Shown: positions 8,898 to 17,037, numbered from the stretch's first letter. The stretch: DNA of 49,372 bases from CAZMOK01 sp964644135 (GCA_964644135.1 CAZXWD010000014.1:1-49372), one strand, 5' to 3'. Numbers and translations: made by a program. Notes: generated by a model not told the origin, from the sequence alone.

Positions 8898-9001
8898 GAA
8901 GGCAGTGCAGGTCTTTAGGTGATGTTAGCCAGGTTAGTGTAGCGAGAATTTGCGAGGTAATTATCAACCAAAAACCCTGAGAGATCAACCTGCACGCCTT
9001 C
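8898..9001. other. Long-range inverted repeat between the two DUF4397 genes
   Basis: GAAGGC-A-GTGCAGGT (8898-8912) and ACCTGCACGCCTTC (8988-9001) form a 14-bp stem with a single bulged A, enclosing 75 bases. On the minus strand it lies in the leader of the downstream DUF4397 gene, and the closing arm runs into TTTTT. It could be an attenuator, a processing stem or a structured leader. I recognise no known RNA family. Confidence 0.45.
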
Positions 9002-9013
9002 GTTCTTTGAATA

Positions 9014-12000
9014 TTATTTAAATACTTTGAATTTTTCCGTTAACTGGTCAGCACCGTTGCTGATCCTGAGTATGTACATTCCTGATGTGAGTCCCGACAC
9101 GTCAAGATTGTCCTGTACGGTCTCATCTTTCTGTGCGCTAATGACTTTAGAGTAGACTTTTGTCCCTACCAGGTTAAAAACATCAACTGTCACGTTTTGT
9201 TCAAGTTTGGATGTGAACTGTACGTTAAGTGTGTTGACTGCGGGGTTTGGATAGAGGCTGAATGCCTCATCAGTCAGTGATTCTTCTTCCAGGCCTGTAA
9301 GCAAGCTGGGCAGTTCTATCAGCTCACCGCCAGAAGGCAAGGCAACCCAGAGTCCGAAATCAGCTCCGTCGCTGTTGGCCGAAGGATTCAGAAAACCTGA
9401 GGCCAGTACACTGATTGCATATCCGTCGAGACCAAGACCTGAGAGCGGCGCATTGTAAGTGGCTACGGTCTGGGTACCTGATTCGTCACGGATCTGAAGC
9501 GAATAATAGTCGGTTGGGAGTTCAAGATATCCCCTGAAATCACCATACATAAGGTCATCGATTATCAGTCCGGCACCTGCTGCCACTTCAAAAACGTCAA
9601 CTGTCGGGGCATCCGTTGAGCCGTGGAATACCATTACATCGGTATTGCTCATTTCGGTTGCCATTTCACGGGCGCCGGGGAATACCCAGATATCAAAAGG
9701 TACTGCCGGGTCATAACCGCTGGGGCTTACGATACCGTTTGCTACGAGGATATACTTTTCTCCTCCCATTAAGTTATAGGTGAAAGATGCCAGCGGGTTC
9801 TCTGCACTTGTGCTGTTTGCAGGCTGGATAGCAACCTCAATATTTTCATTCGCCGGCACGTCAACAAAAGGAGTGGCCGTGCGGAACATGAAGTCGTCGA
9901 TGAGCATTTCACCGTTCAGCCATACATCCACAGTTTCTGCTGCCTGGTCGGCTGAATTATGGATTACCTGTACCCTGGCCGTTGAGATCTGCTCCTGGGG
10001 AAGCTCGATCAGGGCACCGCCTGTTGGCAGTGCAGCCCAAAGTCCGAACTGGGCCTGTGCGGCAGAGACAGGGGCCAGGAAACCGGAGGCTACTATTGTC
10101 ACTGCCTGGCCGCCGGCATTGTAAGTTTCAAGTGGGAGTGCATATTGTGCAACCTTGTTGGTTCCCGAAGCATCCCTTATCTGAAGGGAATAATTATCCA
10201 CCGGAAGGGGGAGGTAACCGGTAAAGTCGCTGTACTCAAGGTCGTTCCAAACCTGCTGGGACCCATCGGATACTTCGAAAAGATCCACGGCAGGGGCATC
10301 GGTTGAACCATGGAAAATAAGCACATCCACATTTTCAGCATTCTGTGCCGTTTCACGTGCCGGTGCATAGGGATAAAGGTTGAACAGTACATCTTCATTT
10401 TCCGGAGTTATCAGTCCGTTTGCAATAAGGATATATTTTTCAGCTCCTTCGAGCACGAAATCAAACGTGGCAACAGGGTTGTCAGCGCTTACGCTGTTCG
10501 GCGGAAGAATGGAGATCTGAAGTTCCCTGTCTGCGGGTGCATCTATGAAAGGGGTTGCTGTGCGGAACTCAAAGTTATCGATGAGCATCTCGCCATTCAG
10601 CCATACATCAACTACTGAGGCACCTGGATCAGCGCTGTTATGAATTACCTGTACCCTTGCTGTTGAAATATTTTCCTGCGGAAGCGGTATCAGGTCGCCA
10701 CCCGAGGGAAGTGCAACATAGAGTCCGAAAGCCGGACCGTCGCTGTTTACTGAAGGGTTAATGAAACCTGAGGCCACAATGGAAAGGGCCTGTCCGGCCA
10801 GTCCGAGCCCTGCAATAGGTGCCCTGTACTGGGCAATGATATCGGTTCCTGTCTGATCCCTGAGCTGGAGAGAAAAGTCAGCCTGGGGCAGCTCAAGGTA
10901 TCCCTGGAAATCGGTATATGCGAGGTCATCAACAATGGTTCCCGCACCAACTGCCACCTCTACAACATCAACCACCGGGGCATCTGTTGAGCCGTGGAAT
11001 ACGAGAACGTCGGTGTTGCTCATCATCGAAGCATACTCACGTGCCATATCATAAACGTAAAGGTTGAAAGGCTGGAAGGGTGTATATCCATCGGGGTTGA
11101 TCAGCCCGTTGGCAATCACCTGGTATACTTCTCCGCCTTCGAATGCAACATTGAAGGTGGCAACCGGGTTATCAGCCGATGTGCTGTTGGACGGGAGAAT
11201 ATCGATTTCAAGCTCCACGCCTGCAGGTACATCAACATAAGGAGTTGCTGTCCTGAAACCAAGATCATCAACAAAAAGTACATCGTTTACATAAATATCT
11301 ACAACCTTTGCCAGTTCATCTGCCGAGTTGTGTACGATCTGTACCCTGGCTGTTGAAATAGGCTCGACAGGCAGTGGTATTAAGTCGCCACCTGCTGCTG
11401 TGGCTGCCCAGAGACCGAAGGCCGGACCGTTGCTGTTATTGCCCGGATTCAGGAAACCGGAGGCCACAACAGTGAGCGCCTGGCCGAAGGTTCCAAGTTC
11501 TTCCAGCGGAACACCGTACTGGGCCACTATAGTTGAGCTGTACATGTCCCTAACCTGGAGTGAGTAATTTGCTGTAGGGAGTTCGAGATACCCGGCAAAA
11601 TCCGAATAATCAAGGTCATCTACGATCAGTCCGGCAGGAACGGCAACTTCCTGGATGTCCACAACCGGGGCATCAGTGGCGCCGTGAAATACCAGGATAT
11701 CGGTATTCTGTCCCACTGTGGCTGCCTCACGTCCCATGTCGTAAACATAGAGATCGAATGCCTGGGAAGGATTGTATCCGGTCGGGCTTACAATTCCGTT
11801 CGCGACCACAATATAAGTCTGTCCGTCCTCGAGAAAGAAGTCGAACGATGCAACCGGTTCGGTTTTGGCATCGCTGTCGGGACCTTTAATATATATGTTG
11901 AATTCTTCACCTGCCGGGGCATCTATAAAAGGTGTGGCAGTCCTAAATTCAAAATCGTCGATAAGAAGAACGTCGTTTAACCAAACGTCAACAACGCTGG

Positions 12001-12109
12001 CAGCTTCGTCTGCCGAGTTGTGAATAACCTGTAACCTGGCCTGACCACTGACTGCAGCGGTGAACATTATTGCCAGTAAAGTTAAGAGGGTAAATCTGAG
12101 AGTTTTCAT
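9014..12109 (-). CDS. Giant secreted protein with four DUF4397 double repeats and a type IX sorting domain
   Basis: A 1031-residue paralogue of the next gene. It has a signal peptide ending AAVSGQ at about residue 23. Four units of about 230 residues open with HNSAD near residues 30, 261, 492 and 718; the third is a few residues shorter. The C-terminal sorting domain contains LYPNPAVNTLNVQF and ends EKFKVFK. Repeats here are more diverged from each other than in the neighbour, so this may be the older copy. The upstream region (12110-12341) is shared with the divergent SRPBCC gene and carries four TTAAACAT octamers that also occur near the light-type regulator. This raises the possibility of shared control. 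Confidence 0.9.
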   Translation of the reverse strand: MKTLRFTLLTLLAIMFTAAVSGQARLQVIHNSADEAASVVDVWLNDVLLIDDFEFRTATPFIDAPAGEEFNIYIKGPDSDAKTEPVASFDFFLEDGQTYIVVANGIVSPTGYNPSQAFDLYVYDMGREAATVGQNTDILVFHGATDAPVVDIQEVAVPAGLIVDDLDYSDFAGYLELPTANYSLQVRDMYSSTIVAQYGVPLEELGTFGQALTVVASGFLNPGNNSNGPAFGLWAATAAGGDLIPLPVEPISTARVQIVHNSADELAKVVDIYVNDVLFVDDLGFRTATPYVDVPAGVELEIDILPSNSTSADNPVATFNVAFEGGEVYQVIANGLINPDGYTPFQPFNLYVYDMAREYASMMSNTDVLVFHGSTDAPVVDVVEVAVGAGTIVDDLAYTDFQGYLELPQADFSLQLRDQTGTDIIAQYRAPIAGLGLAGQALSIVASGFINPSVNSDGPAFGLYVALPSGGDLIPLPQENISTARVQVIHNSADPGASVVDVWLNGEMLIDNFEFRTATPFIDAPADRELQISILPPNSVSADNPVATFDFVLEGAEKYILIANGLITPENEDVLFNLYPYAPARETAQNAENVDVLIFHGSTDAPAVDLFEVSDGSQQVWNDLEYSDFTGYLPLPVDNYSLQIRDASGTNKVAQYALPLETYNAGGQAVTIVASGFLAPVSAAQAQFGLWAALPTGGALIELPQEQISTARVQVIHNSADQAAETVDVWLNGEMLIDDFMFRTATPFVDVPANENIEVAIQPANSTSAENPLASFTYNLMGGEKYILVANGIVSPSGYDPAVPFDIWVFPGAREMATEMSNTDVMVFHGSTDAPTVDVFEVAAGAGLIIDDLMYGDFRGYLELPTDYYSLQIRDESGTQTVATYNAPLSGLGLDGYAISVLASGFLNPSANSDGADFGLWVALPSGGELIELPSLLTGLEEESLTDEAFSLYPNPAVNTLNVQFTSKLEQNVTVDVFNLVGTKVYSKVISAQKDETVQDNLDVSGLTSGMYILRISNGADQLTEKFKVFK

Positions 12110-12153
12110 AGTTAATAATTTTATAGTTAATATTATATTCTCTTTATGCCTCT

Positions 12154-12302
12154 TTAAACATCACAACAAACAATAATGTTCAACTATTTTTTGTTTTTGT
12201 TAAACATAATTAGTGCTATATTTTTTTATTAATTTGATTATTAGTCTTTTATCTATTAATGCAAGTTTATATGTTTAAATTATTTAACATTTTATTAAAC
12301 AT
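12154..12302. promoter_or_regulatory. Cluster of four TTAAACAT octamers (candidate operator region A)
   Basis: Exact TTAAACAT or its complement occurs at 12154-12161, 12200-12207, 12271-12278 and 12295-12302. The segment 12271-12290 is an imperfect palindrome with ATGTT and AACAT ends. The region separates the divergent DUF4397 and SRPBCC genes. The same octamer recurs upstream of the sigma factor and MerR genes. Confidence 0.5.
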
Positions 12303-12341
12303 TTGTATTTCCGATCCGTTTTATCGAAAACATTTATTTGA

Positions 12342-12797
12342 ATGAAACAGTTGATCACTAAACAAAAGCTTCCTATCTCACTGGACGAGGCATGGGATTT
12401 CTTCTCCAGCCCCGGGAACCTGGAAGAGATCACTCCGCAGGACATGAGGTTCATTATAAAAAATAATCCTCCGGAAAAGATGTATGCCGGGATGATCATT
12501 ACTTATAAGGTAACTCCCCTCTTCAATATCCCTCTCGACTGGACCACGGAGATAACCCATGTCCAGGAGCCTTTTTTCTTCATTGACGACCAGAGATCAG
12601 GCCCTTTCAAGACCTGGCACCATCAGCATCATTTCAGGGAAATAGAAGGCGGGGTTGAAATGACCGATATTGTTACTTATGCTGCCCCTTTTGGTATATT
12701 AGGGAGAATTGCTGAAAAGCTGATCGTTGATAGAAAAGTAAAAGGTATTTTCGACTTCAGGTACAAGCTGCTGGAAGAAAGATTCGGTACTCTTTAA
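12342..12797 (+). CDS. SRPBCC (START-like) family protein
   Basis: This 151-residue protein has the SRPBCC helix-grip pattern. An N-terminal strand with LPISLDEAWDFFSSPGNLEEITP is followed by a central sheet containing WTTEITHVQEPFFFIDDQ and a C-terminal helix. Such proteins bind hydrophobic ligands in a cavity. No catalytic residues are diagnostic. Members of this group often sit beside photolyase or cryptochrome and MerR genes in light-induced clusters, and here the next gene is a photolyase-type protein. The upstream intergenic region contains candidate regulator sites. Confidence 0.85.
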   Translation: MKQLITKQKLPISLDEAWDFFSSPGNLEEITPQDMRFIIKNNPPEKMYAGMIITYKVTPLFNIPLDWTTEITHVQEPFFFIDDQRSGPFKTWHHQHHFREIEGGVEMTDIVTYAAPFGILGRIAEKLIVDRKVKGIFDFRYKLLEERFGTL

Positions 12798-12876
12798 CTA
12801 ATATCCTTCCTCTTTAATAATATTCAGGGTTTTTTGATTTGCTTTTCCCTAATTTATCTCAGCAGGATTTTGTATA

Positions 12877-12918
12877 TTGAAACTTTCAACTTTTACATTG
12901 AAACCTGTAATTTGAAAC
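12877..12918. repeat. Heptamer array (TTGAAAC), 6 units, abutting a start codon
   Basis: Six units in strict 7-bp register, three of them exactly TTGAAAC. The array ends three bases before the photolyase ATG, so it forms the 5' leader or overlaps the promoter of that gene. Confidence 0.7.
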
Positions 12919-12921
12919 TTC

Positions 12922-14451
12922 ATGAGCACTACTCGTCTTATCCTTGTTGATCAGCTTAACAGGAACCATAGCTGGTTCAGTAAAAAGGACAAGGACATCC
13001 TTTACGTTATGATGGAAATCATGCCAGAGGCTACTTATGTGCGGCATCATGTTCAAAAGCTTATCGGTTATTTCGCGGCAATGAGAAACTTTGCAGGCGA
13101 ACTAAAGAAAGAGGGCCACAGGGTGCTGTATATAAAGCTTGATGATGATGGGAACAGGCAGTCGTTTGAAGGTAACCTGCTGCAGACGATCAGGGAAAAC
13201 CACACATCTAAGTTCGAGTACCAGATGCCTGATGAGTGGAGGCTCGACAAACTACTGATAGAACTGTGCTATAACCTTGATATCAGTTCAGAAGTTTATG
13301 ACAGCGAACATTTTTACACCACACGCAGTGAGCTGGGCGATTTCTTCAGGGGCAAGAAAAGCTACCTGATGGAATCCTTTTACAGGCATCTCAGGAAAAA
13401 ACACGGGATAATGATCGCTGACGGAAAGCCGGAGGGCGGAAAATGGAATTTCGACAAGGAAAACCGCAATAACCTGGAAAAAGGCATGAAAGTACCTCCT
13501 CCCCTGCTTTTCGATCATAACCAAAGCGATATATTCAATATGCTGCGCAAAATGGAGGTGCCGTACTTCGGTGAGGTCGATCCGGGTTCTTTTAACTGGC
13601 CGGTAAACCGGGACGAGTCGCTTGAACTGCTCCAATACTTTTTTAAGGAGCTGCTTCCTTTTTTCGGCACATACCAGGATGCCATGGACAGCCGGTACCG
13701 GTACCTTTTCCACAGCCGAATCTCCTTTTCCCTTAACACAAAAATGATAAGTCCGGATGAAGTCGTGAAATCAACCATTGACCACTGGAAGGCCAATCCT
13801 TCTATCAGGATCAACCAGGTGGAAGGCTTTGTAAGGCAAATACTCGGATGGAGGGAATACATGAGGGGTATTTACTGGGAAAAAATGCCCGGTTTCGCCT
13901 CTATGAATTTCTTCAGCAACAAAAAAAAACTGCCGCAGTTTTACTGGACGGGCGATACCCGCATGAATTGCCTCCGCCAATCGATTGGCCAGTCGCTCGA
14001 AAATGCCTACGCCCATCATATCCAGCGCTTGATGGTAACGGGAAATTTTGCCTTGCTGGCAGGTGCAGACCCGGATGAAGTCGACCGCTGGTACCTTGGT
14101 ATTTACATGGATGCCATCGAATGGGTGGAAATAACCAATACCAGGGGAATGAGCCAGTTTGCCGATGGCGGGATAATAGCTACCAAACCATATGTATCGT
14201 CGGCCAACTACATTAACAAAATGAGCGATTACTGCAGTAACTGCAGCTATGACCCCAAAAAGAAGACCGGGGAAAATTCATGTCCTTTCAACTCGCTGTA
14301 CTGGGCTTTTATGGAACGGAACCGAAACAAGCTTGAAAACAATCCACGGATAGGAATGATCTACAGGACCTGGGACCGGATGGCGGCAGAGAAAAAATCG
14401 GATATACTCGATCAGGCGGAAAAGTACCTCGGGGATATAGGTTCTCTTTAA
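12922..14451 (+). CDS. Fe-S bacterial cryptochrome/(6-4) photolyase (FeS-BCP, PhrB/CryB class)
   Basis: This 509-residue protein belongs to the photolyase class carrying a [4Fe-4S] cluster. The four ligand cysteines are at 350, 438, 441 and 454, the same numbers I recall for Agrobacterium PhrB. His365-His366 lie in NAYAHHIQRLMVTGNFALL, the active-site region for (6-4) photoproducts. Trp342, Trp390, Tyr391 and Tyr430 match residues of the PhrB electron-transfer chain. The N-terminal domain begins TTRLILVDQLN and the C-terminal part binds FAD. Predicted role: light-driven repair of (6-4) lesions in DNA; a signalling role is possible. It follows the SRPBCC gene by 124 bp and converges with a sigma factor gene. 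Length is normal for the family and nothing is missing. Confidence 0.93.
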   Translation: MSTTRLILVDQLNRNHSWFSKKDKDILYVMMEIMPEATYVRHHVQKLIGYFAAMRNFAGELKKEGHRVLYIKLDDDGNRQSFEGNLLQTIRENHTSKFEYQMPDEWRLDKLLIELCYNLDISSEVYDSEHFYTTRSELGDFFRGKKSYLMESFYRHLRKKHGIMIADGKPEGGKWNFDKENRNNLEKGMKVPPPLLFDHNQSDIFNMLRKMEVPYFGEVDPGSFNWPVNRDESLELLQYFFKELLPFFGTYQDAMDSRYRYLFHSRISFSLNTKMISPDEVVKSTIDHWKANPSIRINQVEGFVRQILGWREYMRGIYWEKMPGFASMNFFSNKKKLPQFYWTGDTRMNCLRQSIGQSLENAYAHHIQRLMVTGNFALLAGADPDEVDRWYLGIYMDAIEWVEITNTRGMSQFADGGIIATKPYVSSANYINKMSDYCSNCSYDPKKKTGENSCPFNSLYWAFMERNRNKLENNPRIGMIYRTWDRMAAEKKSDILDQAEKYLGDIGSL

Positions 14452-14487
14452 AAAAAATTAGGCCGTTCCCTTAAAAGGGAAACGGCC
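14451..14487 (-). terminator. Terminator of the ECF sigma factor gene
   Basis: GGCCGTTCCCTT (14461-14472) pairs with AAGGGAAACGGCC (14475-14487) with one bulge. On the minus strand it runs into eight T. It sits between two convergent genes and may also slow transcription from the photolyase side, but no T run follows on the plus strand. Confidence 0.8.
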
Positions 14488-14512
14488 TGGTAGTTATAGT
14501 GTACCTTAAAGG

Positions 14513-15019
14513 TTAGTTCTGATAATCCTTCAGCGAGTCCATCAGTTTCCTTCTTCCGAAGAAAATCCTGCTCTTCACCGTACCTATCGAGATATCGAGC
14601 TCTTCGGCAATCTCTTTGTACTTGAAACCCTTTGTGTGCATCTCGAACGGGATCCTGTGATCGTCTTCCAACTTGTCGATGCTCTTCCTGATCTCTTTTT
14701 CTGAGAACTCAGAATCGGGTGCTATGGGCGACTCCTGGCTATTGTTAAGATAGTAAAGGTTATCTGTTGTGTCGATAATTGTACGTGCCTTAACATTCCT
14801 CCTGTAGTTATTGATGAAGATATTCTTCATTATAGTAAATAACCAGGCCTTGAAATTTGTCTGGTGCACAAACTTGTCGCGGAAGGTTAAAGCTTTTAGC
14901 ATAGTTTCCTGGACGAGATCCTGTGCATCCTCGTAGTTATTATTTGTGAGTTTCCTCGCGAAGTACTCAAGGTAGCTTTGCATTTCGAGAAGTTTGGTGT
15001 TGAATTCTACTGTAGACAT
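14513..15019 (-). CDS. ECF-type RNA polymerase sigma factor
   Basis: I choose ATG 15019, giving 168 residues that begin MSTVEFNTKLLEM. An in-frame ATG at 15076 would start inside the promoter. Region 2 is seen in EDAQDLVQETMLKAL and FKAWLFTIMKNIFINNYRR. Region 4 is the helix-turn-helix around YKEIAEELDISIGTVKSRI. No anti-sigma gene is adjacent. Instead a CarH/LitR-like MerR gene lies upstream on the same strand, with a photolyase gene converging. In Streptomyces and Burkholderia, LitR controls a linked ECF sigma factor (LitS) that turns on photolyase and carotenoid genes. A comparable circuit is my inference here. Carotenoid genes are not in the window. Confidence 0.9.
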   Translation of the reverse strand: MSTVEFNTKLLEMQSYLEYFARKLTNNNYEDAQDLVQETMLKALTFRDKFVHQTNFKAWLFTIMKNIFINNYRRNVKARTIIDTTDNLYYLNNSQESPIAPDSEFSEKEIRKSIDKLEDDHRIPFEMHTKGFKYKEIAEELDISIGTVKSRIFFGRRKLMDSLKDYQN

Positions 15020-15043
15020 ATCTTTAAGGTTTTTAAAAGTTCG

Positions 15044-15220
15044 ATGTTTAAGTTTTGTTGAAGCAAAGTTAAACAAAAAAAAACACGCTTGTCAAGTAAA
15101 ATCCAATATTATTTATAATTATTTTAAATAAACTTTTATATATATCTGTATTTCAATTATATAGACTTGTTTACTTTTTTACAGAAAAGATTAAACATTG
15201 TTAACGAATGTTAAACATTC
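15044..15220. promoter_or_regulatory. TTAAACAT octamers and a 15-bp palindrome upstream of the sigma factor (candidate operator region B)
   Basis: Exact octamers occur at 15044-15051, 15191-15198 and 15211-15218. The last lies inside GAATGTTAAACATTC (15206-15220), a perfect inverted repeat around one central base. A further GTTAAAC (15068-15074) overlaps the -7 box of the sigma factor promoter. The whole stretch 15020-15329 (310 bp) contains no gene that I can support. Confidence 0.6.
15064..15095 (-). promoter_or_regulatory. Promoter of the ECF sigma factor gene
   Basis: On the minus strand TTGACA (15090-15095) and TAACTTTG (15064-15071) are separated by 18 bp, fitting the Bacteroidota -33/-7 promoter. 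The transcript would start near 15057, supporting translation from ATG 15019. Confidence 0.65.
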
Positions 15221-15329
15221 TAACGTATCGGATTAAACAATATATGAATTACATATTACTTAATAGGTACAAAATGATTGTTGAACAGGCCAGTAAGGAA
15301 GAAACAGGAGAAATAATAAAAGAAAAGGA

Positions 15330-16214
15330 TCAGAGGCTTGCAAGAAGGTCGTCCCTGAAACTCATGGCGGAATCAACACGTATCAGGTTGCCGGGCATGT
15401 TTTTGGGGAGATTTTGGGTCTGGTAGCCGGTCACAAGTATGGTGGTATCCTTGAAATCCGTTGTAAGCTGCCTCACGTAGGTTTCCAGCTTCCCGGTTTC
15501 TATTGCAAAAGAAAAAGAAGTGAAGAGATAATCAGCATTGTGGATCTCATGTACCCTGCGAATGTCTTCATAAGGTACATTCTGGCCAAGATAAACCACC
15601 TTGTGCCCACGTGACTTTACCAGGTAATTGTACATCAACAGGCCAAGCTCATGCATCTCCCATTCGGGAAGGAAAATGACAAATGTCTTGTAATCCTTTT
15701 TCAGGCTCTGATGGGCACCATCAATGGCAACATACATCTTTTGTTTTACCAGATTGGAAATGAAGTGTTCCTGTGCAGGGTTGATGGTACCGGTCTGCCA
15801 GAGTAACCCTATCTTGTCGAAGAACGGATAAATAACATTGAACACGCTGTTCTCAAAACCTTCCTTTATAATAATAGAGGTAAGGATCTTGTCGAACTTT
15901 GATTCATCCATCTCGATCATGGCAACAATGAGCTTTTCGATATGCGTATCGTACCCGTTCTCAACATAAGCGATTTCCTGGATCTTCTCAGTCAGCTCAT
16001 CGTGAGAAAGGGCAGCGATCTTTGAGATCTTATGACCATGTTTAACAAGAGTGGATATATTCATCAGCCTCTTAAGGTCACTATCGCAATAATAACGGAT
16101 ATTGGAATCGGTACGCATCGGCTTGACGATACCGTACCTCTTTTCCCATATACGAATGGTGTGGGCTTTGATACCCGTTATTTTCTCCAGATCTTTTATT
16201 GAATAGTTCGACAT
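15330..16214 (-). CDS. MerR-family regulator with B12-binding photoreceptor domain (CarH/LitR-like)
   Basis: A 294-residue regulator. Residues 3-70 form a MerR winged helix (IKDLEKITGIKAHTIRIWEKRYG). Residues about 90-165 form the cobalamin-capping helical bundle with the W-x9-EH signature (Trp139, Glu149, His150). Residues about 175-294 form a Rossmann-type B12 domain with ExHxxG at 186-191; His188 corresponds to the lower cobalt ligand. CarH and LitR bind adenosylcobalamin in the dark as tetramers, repress their targets, and release DNA when light breaks the Co-C bond. The residue after Trp139 is Gln, whereas Thermus CarH as I recall has His there as the light-state upper ligand. Neighbouring sigma factor and photolyase genes fit a light-response role. 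Confidence 0.9.
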   Translation of the reverse strand: MSNYSIKDLEKITGIKAHTIRIWEKRYGIVKPMRTDSNIRYYCDSDLKRLMNISTLVKHGHKISKIAALSHDELTEKIQEIAYVENGYDTHIEKLIVAMIEMDESKFDKILTSIIIKEGFENSVFNVIYPFFDKIGLLWQTGTINPAQEHFISNLVKQKMYVAIDGAHQSLKKDYKTFVIFLPEWEMHELGLLMYNYLVKSRGHKVVYLGQNVPYEDIRRVHEIHNADYLFTSFSFAIETGKLETYVRQLTTDFKDTTILVTGYQTQNLPKNMPGNLIRVDSAMSFRDDLLASL

Positions 16215-16290
16215 AGTTGATCGCTAAGTAACATAATTCAAACAAGACTGAGTATATATTGTTCAGGGTTTTGTTAACTTTTTATTGAAA

Positions 16291-16303
16291 AATGTTAAAC
16301 ATT
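16291..16303. promoter_or_regulatory. AATGTTAAACATT palindrome upstream of the MerR gene (candidate operator region C)
   Basis: A perfect 13-bp inverted repeat around one central base, identical to the core of the palindrome at 15206-15220. It lies about 77 bp upstream of the MerR start codon and about 50 bp upstream of the divergent gene's promoter box. Confidence 0.6.
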
Positions 16304-16349
16304 ATTTTCCCTGTTTACTAAACCGGGCTCCCACTGGTTCCTAATATTT

Positions 16350-16357
16350 TATATTTG
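16350..16357 (+). promoter_or_regulatory. Promoter -7 box of the DUF2520-KdsC-UbiA-Maf run
   Basis: TATATTTG matches TAnnTTTG, 20 bp before the proposed TTG start at 16377. An AAAGG site at 16365-16369 precedes that start by seven bases. Confidence 0.55.
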
Positions 16358-16376
16358 TACTCCGAAAGGTAAGAAT

Positions 16377-17037
16377 TTGAGCAGGACAATATCTATAATA
16401 GGAGCCGGCAAAGTAGGATCATTCCTGGCGCATTCGTTCATCAGGGCTGGATTCCGGATAGCTGAAGTTTACAGCCGGTCGCAGGATCCGGCAAAGGCCC
16501 TCGCAAAAAAAACGGGCTCAAAGGTTGCCGTTGATGTTNNNNNNNNNNNNNNNNNNNNNNNNNNNNNNNNNNNNNNNNNNNNNNNNNNNNNNNNNNNNNN
16601 NNNNNNNNNNNNNNNNNNNNNNNNNNNNNNNNNNNNNNGAGGCCTCCGGCAAACAGGCCCTGGAACTCCTCAACGAAGCAGCATCGGGAATTACAACAAA
16701 TATCTTTCATCTTGATTCAGAGCAAAGACGAATAGCGCACATCGCCGCAGTATTTGCCTGTAATTTCACCAACCATTTGTATAAGGTGTCCGCTGACATC
16801 CTGCAGGGTTATGGGTTGCCATTCGATCTCCTGCGGCCGCTGATAAAAGAAACAGCAAGAAAAGCCCTTGAACATACCCCCGGTGAAATACAGACAGGGC
16901 CGGCAGCCAGGGAGGACATAGAAACGATCAAAGCTCATCTGGAGCTTTTGAAGGATGAACCGGAACTCAAAGATCTTTATGCACGGCTCAGTAAAATGAT
17001 AATAAGAAAATATACCGGAAAAGATGTCGAATTATAA
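16377..17037 (+). CDS. NAD(P)-binding DUF2520 protein (ProC-like), interrupted by an assembly gap
   Basis: The N-terminal part (SRTISIIGAGKVGSFLAHSF) is a Rossmann nucleotide-binding motif, GxGxxG-like. After a 100-N gap (16539-16638) the rest carries the DUF2520 C-terminal domain, including HIAAVFACNFTNHLY and ETARKALEHTPGEIQTGPA. The two halves are in different frames only because the gap length is a placeholder. From the family's usual length of about 255 residues I infer that roughly 230-240 bases are really missing. The start is TTG with an AAAGG ribosome site seven bases upstream. The family resembles pyrroline-5-carboxylate reductases but its substrate is not known. It overlaps the kdsC start by 14 bp. 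Confidence 0.85.
16539..16638. other. Assembly gap (100 N) inside the DUF2520 gene
   Basis: Exactly 100 N, a scaffolding placeholder of unknown true length. Confidence 0.99.

Noticed and set aside
14513..15076. Start of the sigma factor at ATG 15076
   Set aside because: It would begin upstream of the -7 box at 15064-15071; ATG 15019 also matches the usual ECF N-terminus.
15208..15426. Plus-strand frame of 72 codons between the sigma factor and MerR genes
   Set aside because: It overlaps the palindrome region and the 3' end of the MerR gene, has no family resemblance and no promoter. The space is better explained as regulatory DNA.
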